Shown: positions 33,742 through 42,681 of the stretch, in pieces
Position numbering within the stretch: the stretch's first letter is position 1
Layout of the letters: every line of letters begins with the position of its first letter
Assembly: GCA_017415995.1 (NCBI GenBank)
Contig: JAFQDN010000015.1
Coordinates: forward strand, 1 to 54,483
Origin: Akkermansia sp.
GTDB taxonomy: Bacteria; Verrucomicrobiota; Verrucomicrobiia; Verrucomicrobiales; Akkermansiaceae
DNA: 54,483 bases
Direction of reading: 5' to 3'
Notes under the pieces: model-generated
Database searches by the model: none
What the model was told of the DNA's origin: nothing
Seen by the model: only the letters and a program-made list of their open reading frames with translations
Translations under genes and position numbers: made by a program

Positions 33742-35814
33742 CTAGTTTTTGAGTGAAAGGCAGCGCAAATAGAGCGCAGATTTAGGAGATGCGGCACAGG
33801 GCGATTTCCAAGAGTGGTCCATGGGTACCCCAATAGCGCGCAGCGTTGCAAAATCGTTAGAGCAGTTCGAGAAAAAATCTTTTCGCTCGGGAGTACCGCC
33901 ATCCACCCAAGTGTGAGGGCCACTGCGGTAGGGCAATGACGGATGGCGCGCGACCCCCGCACGGAACATGGCTTCTGCGTGGTCAAACAAAGAATGAGCA
34001 AGCGGAGCATTACCGGAAGAAAGCGCAAGCTGGGCACGCCGCAGGAGATTAGTTGCATAGAACGTAGCCCAACAATTCTGCAAACAATTCATAGGGCCGT
34101 CTGCCGGGTAATAATTACGGTACACATACTCAGCCTCTTCAAAAGCGCCGCGCCGCTGCAACACATCGGCCAGCATGGTAGCCGTAAAGATTTGGCGAGG
34201 GTTATGCTGCAATGAGAAACGGAGAGCCTGCTCAAAGCGCACCCAATCCGGCTCACCGGGGCCTACAAAAACGTAGTGGTCAGCCAAGCGAGTATCCGGG
34301 TAGTCATAAACGGTTTGCAACAAAAAATCACGGCGGGTTTCAACAGAGGCATGCAGCTCCACCATTTCACTGTACTTCCATTGGGCAAGCCACCCCTTGT
34401 GCAACGATGAAGCCAGCGAGGCAGCAACATAAGCCAAAGCGCCCAGCACCGTCAACAGCATTAACTTGCCGAAGCCGGACTGAGCCCGCAAGGGGCGCGG
34501 GTGAGGACGCGACCCCGGAGCCCAGTTTCGCGAATCGAACCAACGCATCGGCGTTCGAGGATACGGCGAGGCCAGCACACCACAAGCAAAAGCCATCATC
34601 CCCACCAAAGCAAAACTGTGCCATACAAAATCCGTAAAAGCAGCAACAGCCAAAGCCAGCACGCACAGCAACGCAAGCGCAGCCTTACAGCGGCATGAAT
34701 GGTCGGCATGCTCTGACCACACGGCACGCAGCCCCTGCACCACCAAAAGCAACAGCACAGCAAACATCAGCAAAACACCGATTAAGCCATAATCCACCCA
34801 CGACTGCAAGTACTCATTGTGAGCATAATTGGGCAACTGCCACTCACCGTAATAAGGAGCTATAACCCACTGTGTAGCAGCTGCTCCGTAACCACACAGC
34901 GGAGCATCCGCGGCTGCTCTCAGGGAATCCGCCCATATCATAAAACGCAAATGAGAATCCACCCCCAACACGCCATCCAGCATGCCATGCCCCATAAAAA
35001 GATCCGCCACAAACACCAGCAGACACAGGGCAGGCACAAAACCGGCCACAGCCAACCACCCACCCACAGCTTGCTTGGCAATAACTCGCAGCATAATCCA
35101 CAACAAAATACCACAGCCTGCCAGCACCGGCAGCAACAGCCACACAACACGCGTCCCGCAAAAAAATGAGGCTACCATTCCCAGCACACCCATAACAAGG
35201 CACACTACATTACCAACGCTGTAGCAACGGCTCCACAACACCCTCCATACCGACAACGCCCCCGCCAACATCAGAAACAACCCGGAAAAATTCTTGTATA
35301 TAAACAGGGTAGTATTGCGTGTATTTTCACCGCATAAACTATAATCCGGCCTACCCAGCCAGCTGAGGCTCAGGTCCGTACATTGCATCAACCACATAGC
35401 AAGCAAGTTTGCGGCAATTGCAACGGCCAACAACACACCCATTCCTTTACTGCTTTTTACCTGCCCATAATACACCCCTGCAAAAAAACAAACAAAACCA
35501 CCCAACAACAACCCGGTATCCACCCAGCCCTCTACCAACGAAGGGCTGAGCATACTGCGTACCAAAAAATATGCACCTACCCCCAAACACAACCACCCCG
35601 TTACCGACATCCGCACCACCTTTTGCCCGATCGCAATCACACACCACGCCACCAGCAACAATGCAAATACCCCCCACCCTACAGGCATAAACGATGATGC
35701 GTGGCCATCCACAGCCGACATAGAGCCCACCCACAACATGGCCAACAGAAGCGCCATCAGCGCGCCGGCCTTACTTTCCACCAATCTGATACGCGAGTGT
35801 TGAGAGTTTTGCAT
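33742..35814 (-). CDS. O-antigen ligase/polymerase (Wzy-like) with C-terminal TPR-like tail
   Basis: The 690-residue protein has about 11-12 membrane helices (residues 15-450) and the O-antigen ligase signature, an outer loop followed by NYAHNEYLQSWVDYGLIG (H-N-E and the following G). The last 230 residues are soluble. They contain a TPR-like helical pair (IFTATMLADVLQRRGAFEEAEYVYRNYYP) and an ASGNAPLAHSLFDHAE helix, a common fusion in exopolysaccharide polymerases. It polymerises or ligates the glycan at the periplasmic face. The -10 box TAGAAT (35821-35826, minus strand) ends 6 nt before the ATG, so the mRNA is probably leaderless. Confidence 0.82.
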   Translation of the reverse strand: MQNSQHSRIRLVESKAGALMALLLAMLWVGSMSAVDGHASSFMPVGWGVFALLLVAWCVIAIGQKVVRMSVTGWLCLGVGAYFLVRSMLSPSLVEGWVDTGLLLGGFVCFFAGVYYGQVKSSKGMGVLLAVAIAANLLAMWLMQCTDLSLSWLGRPDYSLCGENTRNTTLFIYKNFSGLFLMLAGALSVWRVLWSRCYSVGNVVCLVMGVLGMVASFFCGTRVVWLLLPVLAGCGILLWIMLRVIAKQAVGGWLAVAGFVPALCLLVFVADLFMGHGMLDGVLGVDSHLRFMIWADSLRAAADAPLCGYGAAATQWVIAPYYGEWQLPNYAHNEYLQSWVDYGLIGVLLMFAVLLLLVVQGLRAVWSEHADHSCRCKAALALLCVLALAVAAFTDFVWHSFALVGMMAFACGVLASPYPRTPMRWFDSRNWAPGSRPHPRPLRAQSGFGKLMLLTVLGALAYVAASLASSLHKGWLAQWKYSEMVELHASVETRRDFLLQTVYDYPDTRLADHYVFVGPGEPDWVRFEQALRFSLQHNPRQIFTATMLADVLQRRGAFEEAEYVYRNYYPADGPMNCLQNCWATFYATNLLRRAQLALSSGNAPLAHSLFDHAEAMFRAGVARHPSLPYRSGPHTWVDGGTPERKDFFSNCSNDFATLRAIGVPMDHSWKSPCAASPKSALYLRCLSLKN

Positions 35815-35889
35815 GTGCCCATTCTAGCAAATATTCTACGGCTTGTACACAAGATTTTATAACATCCTACAGTCCGGGGACAGCACTGC

Positions 35890-35931
35890 AAATAAAACAC
35901 CCCGGCCCTGCCATAAAACGCAGAACCGGGG
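35890..35931 (-). terminator. Terminator of prs
   Basis: Read on the minus strand, a stem of CCCCGG and CTGC segments (two-base internal mismatch) with a seven-base loop is followed by the T-rich tail TGTTTTATT. Confidence 0.65.
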
Positions 35932-35960
35932 GATGAAAGAAAGAGATAAAACACAACATA

Positions 35961-36899
35961 TCAGTTACCGACCTCGAAGAGATGGGTAACGGATGCGTTG
36001 TTATGAATATTCATGATAGCCTGAGCAAAAAGCGGGGCGATGCTCACGGTATCCACACGTTCGGAACCGCCGGCCATCGGCACAGAGTCCGAGGTAAGCA
36101 GGCGCTCAATCGGGCTGTCAGCCAAACGAGAGCATGCTTTTTCATTGAGCACGGCGTGAGAAACACCGGCAAAAATGCGGTTAGCACCATGCCGTTTAAG
36201 GATACCGGCAGCAGCACAAAGCGTACCACCGGACTCCGTCATATCGTCCACTAAGAGGACATCCTTACCGGCAACATCACCGATAAGGGCGTGGGCATCC
36301 ACCTCCGTAGCAGAGATGCGCTGTTTTGCAACAATGGCAAGTTGAGTGCCGAGGATGTTGGCATAACTCTTAGCAGTCTTCACACCGCCGATATCCGGAG
36401 AAACAACAACCAAGTTATTGATGTCCTGCACGTAGTGTTCCTTGAGGTGCTTGATGAGCACAGGAAGAGAGTACAGATGATCCACCGGAATCTCAAAGAA
36501 GCCCTGAATCTGCGCAGCGTGCAAATCCATCGTCAACACGCGGTTGACACCGGCAGCCGTCAGCAAGTTTGCCACAAGTTTGGAAGTAATGGGCACTCTG
36601 GGCTTGTCCTTGCGGTCCTGGCGGGCATAGCCATAGAAGGGCATCACAGCCGTAATGCGACTGGCACTGGCTCGGCGTACGGCATCTACCATAACAAGCA
36701 GTTCCATCAAATTGTGGTTGGTGGGAGGGCAGGTCGGTTGTACAATGAATACGTCCTCTCCGCGAATAGACTCATTAATCTGGACAAAGCTCTCACCGTC
36801 CGGGAAAGCGTTGACAGTAGCATCACAAAGGGGCAGGCCCATCTCCTGAGCGATGTCCTGAGCTAACTTGGGGTGTGCGGTTCCGCTGATGATTTTCAT
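35961..36899 (-). CDS. prs: Ribose-phosphate pyrophosphokinase
   Basis: The 312-residue enzyme makes PRPP from ribose 5-phosphate and ATP. It shows the family marks FPDGESFVQI, YYGYARQDRK-like FYGYARQDRKDKPR, DLHAAQIQGFF and the PRPP loop VLLVDDMTESGGTL. Length is usual for the family. The start at 36899 is set by homology (MKIISGTAHPKLAQ); the longer frame up to 37010 would cross its own promoter and the divergent exosortase promoter. Confidence 0.95.
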   Translation of the reverse strand: MKIISGTAHPKLAQDIAQEMGLPLCDATVNAFPDGESFVQINESIRGEDVFIVQPTCPPTNHNLMELLVMVDAVRRASASRITAVMPFYGYARQDRKDKPRVPITSKLVANLLTAAGVNRVLTMDLHAAQIQGFFEIPVDHLYSLPVLIKHLKEHYVQDINNLVVVSPDIGGVKTAKSYANILGTQLAIVAKQRISATEVDAHALIGDVAGKDVLLVDDMTESGGTLCAAAGILKRHGANRIFAGVSHAVLNEKACSRLADSPIERLLTSDSVPMAGGSERVDTVSIAPLFAQAIMNIHNNASVTHLFEVGN

Positions 36900-36926
36900 G
36901 TATGAGAAATGATGTGTGTGCACGTC

Positions 36927-36955
36927 TATTCTTGACATTTTCGCAAAAATATCAA
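36927..36955 (-). promoter_or_regulatory. prs promoter, overlapping the divergent exosortase promoter
   Basis: On the minus strand TTGATA (36950-36955), 17 bp, AGAATA (36927-36932). The -10 element overlaps the -35 element of the promoter that reads the other way. Confidence 0.55.
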
Positions 36956-36960
36956 TACTA
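36932..36960 (+). promoter_or_regulatory. Exosortase promoter, overlapping the divergent prs promoter
   Basis: TTGACA (36932-36937), 17 bp, ATACTA (36955-36960). The leader to the ATG at 36998 is about 30 nt. Polymerase cannot occupy both promoters at once. Confidence 0.5.
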
Positions 36961-36997
36961 AAAGTGCACACAGGCACACTTTTTTTTAGAAAGACGC

Positions 36998-37963
36998 ATG
37001 AAAAAAACACAAAAATTCACACTATTACATTTATCATCAGCGCATTGGGGAAGCATTGCGTTATATTTGATATTAACGGTACTTTTTATATTTTTTTACG
37101 AGGGCTTTGTAGAAGGGAGGCATACAGCGGCAAGTTGGCTGGACAGCGCGTGGAATTCCGAGACGGATTATGAGCATGGTTGGATGATACCGCTGCTGAG
37201 TGGCTACATGGTATGGCATGCGGCAAGCGAGCTGAAAGATGAAAAGCTGCAAGGGAGCGCACACGGATTGTGGTTCATCCTCCTCGGGGGTATGTTATGC
37301 TTACTGGCAGTGCGCACACAACAGCCCCGCATCGCCGTCGGAGCCCTCCCCTTTCTGCTGGATGGCATGGTGTGGTATCACTGGGGGCGGAAAGCAGCTT
37401 TCAAGTGTGCGTTTCCGATATTCTTCCTCTGGCTGGCCGTACCGCTACCGGGATTCCAACAGGCCACGGTAAGTCTACAACTTATTTCCGCCGAGGCTGC
37501 ACACTGGGGGGCCGGTATTTGCGGAGTGGAGACCATCATGCAAGGCACCAACATAGCCTCCGCCGATGGCAGTTGGGATGCCTACAACATAGCGGGCGGA
37601 TGCTCCGGCATACGTTCCCTGATGGCACTGTTCATGATTTCCATTGCATGGGGATACTTGGCGGACAAACTGGCACTCTGGAAGCGCATATGTTTAGCGC
37701 TAAGCGCCATACCCCTGGCCATCCTCGGCAATGCATTCCGCGTGGCCAGCATATTCGTCTGTGCGGAGTACATTAACCCGGCCTTTGCAGGTAAAACATG
37801 GCATGACTGGTCCGGCTTACTGTTCTTTTTTCCGGCTACGCTCATCGGGCTGGTATTTCTGCACAGCATTTTAGCCGGGGAGGTGCCATTCCTGAAAAAG
37901 CGAAAAGTCATTATCACCCGCCGCAATCAAAACACCGAGGAAAAGAAAGGAGAAGAAACATGA
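36998..37963 (+). CDS. xrt: Exosortase
   Basis: The 321-residue membrane protein has about eight helices and the exosortase active-site triad: Cys in NIAGGCSGIRSLMALF (C202), Arg in GNAFRVASI (R248) and His in KTWHDWSGLL (H269). Exosortases cut and attach proteins that carry a C-terminal PEP-CTERM-type signal, usually for transfer to an extracellular polymer. It overlaps the EpsI-like gene by 4 nt. I found no PEP-CTERM substrate in the window, so targets must be elsewhere. Confidence 0.92.
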   Translation: MKKTQKFTLLHLSSAHWGSIALYLILTVLFIFFYEGFVEGRHTAASWLDSAWNSETDYEHGWMIPLLSGYMVWHAASELKDEKLQGSAHGLWFILLGGMLCLLAVRTQQPRIAVGALPFLLDGMVWYHWGRKAAFKCAFPIFFLWLAVPLPGFQQATVSLQLISAEAAHWGAGICGVETIMQGTNIASADGSWDAYNIAGGCSGIRSLMALFMISIAWGYLADKLALWKRICLALSAIPLAILGNAFRVASIFVCAEYINPAFAGKTWHDWSGLLFFFPATLIGLVFLHSILAGEVPFLKKRKVIITRRNQNTEEKKGEET

Positions 37964-38718
37964 CACTGCTGCGCAGACTGAGCATCTTTGCCCCCCCCGT
38001 GTTATTGGGACTCATCCTGAGCCTCATTTACCTCATACCGCATAACCCCGTACTTCAAGAATCTGCCATTCGCCCGGATCTTCCGTGCGGGACAGTACTG
38101 AATGGGTGGTACGGGGAACGAGCCCAAGAGAGCAAAGAAGAGCGAGAGGCACTGGCGGCCGACACGCGGTTCAGCAAAGCCCTGTACCGCCGCTGCAAAA
38201 GTCGGTATGATGAGGACGCCATCTTCCTGTCAGCCCCGAGCAACAACATCGGGGAGTACATAACTTACGGTCCGCGCATCAGCGTTTCCATCGTTTATTC
38301 CGGCAGTGATATGAACTCCTCCATCCACCGCCCGGAGCGATGCCTACCCTCGCAAGGGCACCAAGAACTCACCGGGACGGATGTCGGCCTCAGCCTGAGC
38401 AACGGCAAAGATATCACATTCCGGCGTTTGAGCTCCTACACATTACCGCAGCGCCCGGGTGAGGTCCGCACCGAGCACATCCACTACTACGTATTCGTAG
38501 GGCATGCATCCATCACCCACACCCACTTGGGGCGCACCTTCCGCGACATGTGGGACCGCGTATTCCGAGGCTACGTGCAACGCTGGGCCTACTTCCAAAT
38601 AGGAGCGGAATGGGGGGGCAACACCGGCATCACAGAACAAGAGGCCGAGCAAGCCCTGCGTGAAATCGTTTCCGAACTCGCACAACGGCAAATCGACTGG
38701 CAACAACTGCAAAACTGA
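37960..38718 (+). CDS. Exosortase-associated EpsI-like protein
   Basis: The 252-residue protein has one N-terminal membrane helix (residues 9-27), then a periplasmic domain with the EpsI/DUF3485 hallmark HRPERCLPSQGH (conserved R-C-L/Y-P) and a Tyr-rich HIHYYVFVGH stretch. EpsI proteins are fused to or encoded next to exosortases and belong to the same exopolysaccharide/protein sorting machinery. The ATGA overlap with the exosortase supports a joint role. Confidence 0.88.
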   Translation: MTLLRRLSIFAPPVLLGLILSLIYLIPHNPVLQESAIRPDLPCGTVLNGWYGERAQESKEEREALAADTRFSKALYRRCKSRYDEDAIFLSAPSNNIGEYITYGPRISVSIVYSGSDMNSSIHRPERCLPSQGHQELTGTDVGLSLSNGKDITFRRLSSYTLPQRPGEVRTEHIHYYVFVGHASITHTHLGRTFRDMWDRVFRGYVQRWAYFQIGAEWGGNTGITEQEAEQALREIVSELAQRQIDWQQLQN

Positions 38719-38750
38719 CAAGATTGTACACACTCCGTGCATATTTAATC

Positions 38751-38779
38751 TTGCAAGATGGAGCACTAAGGGATAGAAT
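38751..38779 (+). promoter_or_regulatory. Promoter of the PutA-like gene
   Basis: TTGCAA, 17 bp, TAGAAT, 11 nt before the ATG at 38791. Confidence 0.7.
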
Positions 38780-38790
38780 GAACACACGTT

Positions 38791-41700
38791 ATGGGAGATT
38801 TTAATATAAGCGCGTTACTCAAGGAAGCAAAAGACAGGAAGTGGGATGATCGCACCCTAGCGCAAAGGGCGGCCGACTTGGCGCAAAATCTCCATGCAGA
38901 GTCCATCCGCAAACTCACTTCCGATGAGCGCACCCTCCTCTCAGCCCTCAGCCGACTTGTAGCAGAGGAAAAGAACCGCGATTTCCTCAGCAAACTCTGC
39001 GACAGCGTCTTGCACGGCAGCAGTGAGGAACACCAGTGCAACAATTTACGCAAACTCTTATCAGAGTTCGGTGGCGTGCCCACTTTCTTCGGCACCATGG
39101 CCAGATTGCGCTTCAAAGCTGCTTCCATTGCCTCTCGCGGCATGCAGGGAGCAGCGCTCAATGAGGTACGCCGCATCTTCCGCACCACATTCGGAGAGCT
39201 CACCCTGCCCACACAAATGGACAAAGTGGACAAACGGGTACGCGACTTCGGTAAAGACAAACTCACCTTGGCGCTTTCCCCGCTGTCACCCACCGTATTC
39301 GGGCACAAGAGCGCGGAACGCTACCGGCGCAATCTGGAGGCTATACAATCCCGGCAAACCGGGGTAGGCCTTTGCATACAACCGTGGAGACTGTGCCCCG
39401 GACTAAACCTGTACGCTCCGAATGCCGGGGCGAAGGAATTGGCAACCAAACTGCGAGAGCTCATTCGCTTGTCCATGAGCGGGGGACTTTCCACCCCCAT
39501 CATCGTCGAGACCGGAACCTCCGACCTGTTGCCCGTCGTAGTGGAGGGATTCAAACAGGCCATGCACGGCTCAGAGTTCCACAAAGCAAACGTCATCATA
39601 GAACTGCCGGCCTACCTGAACAAAGCCCCCGCCATACTCCGGGAGCTGACGGAATGGGCAACCGCGCGGGCAGCCAAGGGAGCAGCCCCCACAAAGATAC
39701 TCATCGTCAAAGGTTCTCATTTGGATGCCGAGCGAGAACGAGCCTTTACCTACGGCTCGGAAAACGCAGCTGCCGCCACCAAAGCCCAAACGGACACCAG
39801 ATTCAAACAACTGGTACACACCGCCATCAGCGCCAAGGCAAAATCCATATGTCCCGTTGTCGGCACCCATAACCCCTTCGATATTACCTACACCCTGCTG
39901 GATTGGGGGCGCTGTGGGCGCGAAGGGCTACCGCACTTTGTATTCCGTGGCGGCCTCGGCAACCACATAGGGCGCATCCTTACCCGTAACGGCGCCACCG
40001 TTACCCTGACTGCCGGCGTTGCCGGTGAAGATTCCGACAATGCCGGTTTTGAAAACTACTTGCAAAGCTTGGTAAGTGAGCTCACCCGCCCGGATGGATT
40101 CCTGACCTACGGCTACACAACAGAGCCGGATTCCATGGGGTGGACCCGCATGCGCCAGCAATTCCTGGCATCACTCAGCGGGCGTGAGGAAACCCCGGAC
40201 ACGGAGGATAAAGGAGTGGATGACTTTGTACCCGGCACCTACGGGCATGTAACGGAACAGGCATACACCCATGCTTTCTTTGCCGCAGCCGATAATGGGC
40301 GAGAGGAAAAACCGAGCCCCATCAAACTCATCCTCAACGGCAAGGAAGAGCCCAGTCCACTTACCTGCATTCACCGTTCATTAACGGCTCCGGGATTCGA
40401 AGATTACCGCTTTACCTCTGCAGATTTCCGTGCCATGGACACAGCCATACGGCATGCCCGAGGAGCAGCAGCAGCCTGCAACAAATCCTGCGATGCAGAC
40501 CTGCGAACCGATTTATTGCGCATAGCACACGGGCTGGAGGAACACCGCGCGGAGCTCGGAGCCCTGCTGGTGAGAGACGGCGGATTCAACTACCGAGACG
40601 CCGAGCACGAGCTACTGAGTGCCATTGATGCCTGCCGTTACTACCAACTGAGCGCCGACCGCGATGGGCTGAGAGACGGCACAACCCCCACCCCCCTCGG
40701 CGTTGTAGTCGTAGCACCGGGTAGGGAGCACCCGCTGGCAGATGCCGTAGCAGGTATTGCGGCGGCATGGGTAACCGGCAACACCATCATTTACAAGCCC
40801 GCATGTAACAACACCTTGCTCGGATACCGCCTCACGGCTATCCTGCGCCAAGCCGGCCTCGCCGACCCCCGCTTGCAGTTCGTACCGAGTCTGGACAACC
40901 AGATTGCAACCAAATTGCTCACCTCGCCCAAGGTGGACGGCGTCATCATCGCCAACTCGCGAGCACGTGCTCAGGAAGTGGCGGAAAAAGCCCCCGCCCG
41001 GCACCTGTGCTGCCAGCCCTCCGGCACCACCTCGGCCTACCTTTCCCCCGCCGGAAATTGGGAACGCGTTGTACGCGAGCTCCCGCAGCATGTTTTCCGC
41101 CGCTCCGGGCAAAGCCCCACATGCCCGCACGTACTTTTGGTACACGCCGCCATGTACGATAACCAGCACTTCATTAACGCGCTGAAAGACGCCGTAGGAA
41201 TGATCAAAGCCGAACCGGGCTGGCGCGAAGAGGCGGATATCGGCCCCTTGTCAGCCGCGCTCAGTCCGGAGCAACTCCACCAGCTCACCCACACGGAGGG
41301 TGAGGAAGCTTGGCTGGTGCAGCCGCGTACGGCAGAGATGGGCTCAGTCATCTGGTCCCCCGGGGTACGTACCGGGGTGCGCGCCGGCAGCCCCTTGCTG
41401 CAACACATCAACACCCTGCCCATTTTGGCACTCATGCGGGTGGAAAGCACCACACGCGCCATCTCATTGCAGCGTGAGCTTTCTGCCGGGCAGGCCGCCG
41501 TCATTTATTCGCATGACAACGCGGAGATTGAAACCTGGAAGAAAGAACTGGCAAACTGCGCCCACCTGTGCATCAACTGCTGTCCCTCGGCACGCCCCGG
41601 CCTCTTACCCTTCGGCTCTTGGAGTCCGGCACTCTACGGCTCACACGCCCTGCCGGGAGGGCGCAATTTCCTCCTCCCCCTCAGCAAGTGGGAGGAAACC

Positions 41701-42252
41701 GCACGCCCGCAACGCCGAGGCAAACAGCGCAACATCGCCTTTACTCCGTGGGAAGTACTCTTCCCCAAACCCAACCCGGATGACGCCATGCGCCTCACGA
41801 CAGCCGCGGATTCCATCTCATACTGGTGGGAAACGGAGTTCGGCACCACGCACACACTTTGTCCCAAGCCGGGGGAGGAAACAGTACTGCGCTACCTTCC
41901 CATCCCCACCTGTATTCGAGTCGAGAAAGAGACATCCGACATCGACCTTTCCATCGCCCTCATGGCCGCCCTCAAGGCCGGAGCCACAGTACAGCTGAGC
42001 ACGGCAACCATGCGCCCGTGGATGGATACACTCGGCATCAAAATCACCGTGGAAAGCCGTACGGACTACTTGGGGCGCATGCCCTCCCTCGCTACGGATG
42101 GAGTCCACGTGCGCGATACCGCAGCCACGCCCGAGGATATGGCCGTAGCTGCAGCCTGCGGGCTGCACATCAACCGTGATGCCATCATCGGCAACGGGCG
42201 TATTGAAATGCTCCACTACCTCCGCGAGCAAACGATTACCGCAAAAAATTAA
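38791..42252 (+). CDS. PutA-like two-domain protein with altered active sites in both domains
   Basis: The 1153-residue protein has the architecture of the bifunctional proline dehydrogenase/P5C dehydrogenase of about 1150 residues. An N-terminal helical part is followed by a PRODH barrel (KILIVKGSHLDAERERAF, then VVGTHNPFDI and RGGLGNHIGRIL) and an ALDH domain (from about residue 560, with PLGVVVVAPGREHPLADAVAGI). Key residues differ from the family motifs I know. The PRODH Arg-Arg pair (LVRRL) reads LVSEL (S429-E430). The ALDH general base Glu (ETSGKN) reads QPSGTT (Q742). The nucleophile Cys in GQxC reads GQSP (P776), although C778 follows two residues later. I infer a pseudoenzyme or a changed activity. 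It is intact and has a good promoter. Confidence 0.8.
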   Translation: MGDFNISALLKEAKDRKWDDRTLAQRAADLAQNLHAESIRKLTSDERTLLSALSRLVAEEKNRDFLSKLCDSVLHGSSEEHQCNNLRKLLSEFGGVPTFFGTMARLRFKAASIASRGMQGAALNEVRRIFRTTFGELTLPTQMDKVDKRVRDFGKDKLTLALSPLSPTVFGHKSAERYRRNLEAIQSRQTGVGLCIQPWRLCPGLNLYAPNAGAKELATKLRELIRLSMSGGLSTPIIVETGTSDLLPVVVEGFKQAMHGSEFHKANVIIELPAYLNKAPAILRELTEWATARAAKGAAPTKILIVKGSHLDAERERAFTYGSENAAAATKAQTDTRFKQLVHTAISAKAKSICPVVGTHNPFDITYTLLDWGRCGREGLPHFVFRGGLGNHIGRILTRNGATVTLTAGVAGEDSDNAGFENYLQSLVSELTRPDGFLTYGYTTEPDSMGWTRMRQQFLASLSGREETPDTEDKGVDDFVPGTYGHVTEQAYTHAFFAAADNGREEKPSPIKLILNGKEEPSPLTCIHRSLTAPGFEDYRFTSADFRAMDTAIRHARGAAAACNKSCDADLRTDLLRIAHGLEEHRAELGALLVRDGGFNYRDAEHELLSAIDACRYYQLSADRDGLRDGTTPTPLGVVVVAPGREHPLADAVAGIAAAWVTGNTIIYKPACNNTLLGYRLTAILRQAGLADPRLQFVPSLDNQIATKLLTSPKVDGVIIANSRARAQEVAEKAPARHLCCQPSGTTSAYLSPAGNWERVVRELPQHVFRRSGQSPTCPHVLLVHAAMYDNQHFINALKDAVGMIKAEPGWREEADIGPLSAALSPEQLHQLTHTEGEEAWLVQPRTAEMGSVIWSPGVRTGVRAGSPLLQHINTLPILALMRVESTTRAISLQRELSAGQAAVIYSHDNAEIETWKKELANCAHLCINCCPSARPGLLPFGSWSPALYGSHALPGGRNFLLPLSKWEETARPQRRGKQRNIAFTPWEVLFPKPNPDDAMRLTTAADSISYWWETEFGTTHTLCPKPGEETVLRYLPIPTCIRVEKETSDIDLSIALMAALKAGATVQLSTATMRPWMDTLGIKITVESRTDYLGRMPSLATDGVHVRDTAATPEDMAVAAACGLHINRDAIIGNGRIEMLHYLREQTITAKN

Positions 42253-42273
42253 CGCACAGGGAAGGAAATGCCA

Positions 42274-42681
42274 TCAATGGCGGCGCGCTAAGCGCAACAA
42301 AGCATCATAAGCCTTGGGGACACCGAGAGCTGCGGCTTTACGGTACCACCAAGCAGCAAGCTCGGGGCTTTTAGGGGCTCCGTTGCCGTTTTCAAAACAC
42401 TCGCCAAGGCGCAGTGTAGCGCCGGAATGGCCGAGCTTGGCAGCCTGTTCAAAACAACTGACCCCGCCGGAGGGATCCCGTAAACAGCCAATACCCTTGA
42501 GGTAACATTTACCCAGCTGGTAAAGGGCATCGGCATCACCGGCGCGCGCTGCAACATCAAATAACTGCACGGCTCGTTCATAGTTCCGGGGTTCACCACG
42601 CCCACGCATCAAGCGTTTGGCCAAGTGCATACAGGCATCGGGATCCCCGGCAGCAGCTCGAGCGTGCAGGTCCTCCATCAT
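42274..42681 (-). CDS. Sel1-repeat protein
   Basis: The 135-residue protein consists of about three Sel1-type helix pairs (LAKRLMRGRGEPRNYERAVQ, then LGKCYLKGIGCLRDPSGGVS, then LGECFENGNGAPKSPELAAW). Such repeats bind proteins in signalling or trafficking. No signal peptide is visible in the chosen form. The start at 42681 overlaps the MarC stop (ATGA), which supports coupling; a longer frame reaching 42858 lies inside the MarC gene and is not needed. Confidence 0.82.
   Translation of the reverse strand: MMEDLHARAAAGDPDACMHLAKRLMRGRGEPRNYERAVQLFDVAARAGDADALYQLGKCYLKGIGCLRDPSGGVSCFEQAAKLGHSGATLRLGECFENGNGAPKSPELAAWWYRKAAALGVPKAYDALLRLARRH

Noticed and set aside
36910..37010. N-terminal extension of prs upstream of 36899
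   Set aside because: The extension would cover both divergent promoters. Family homology begins at the ATG at 36899.
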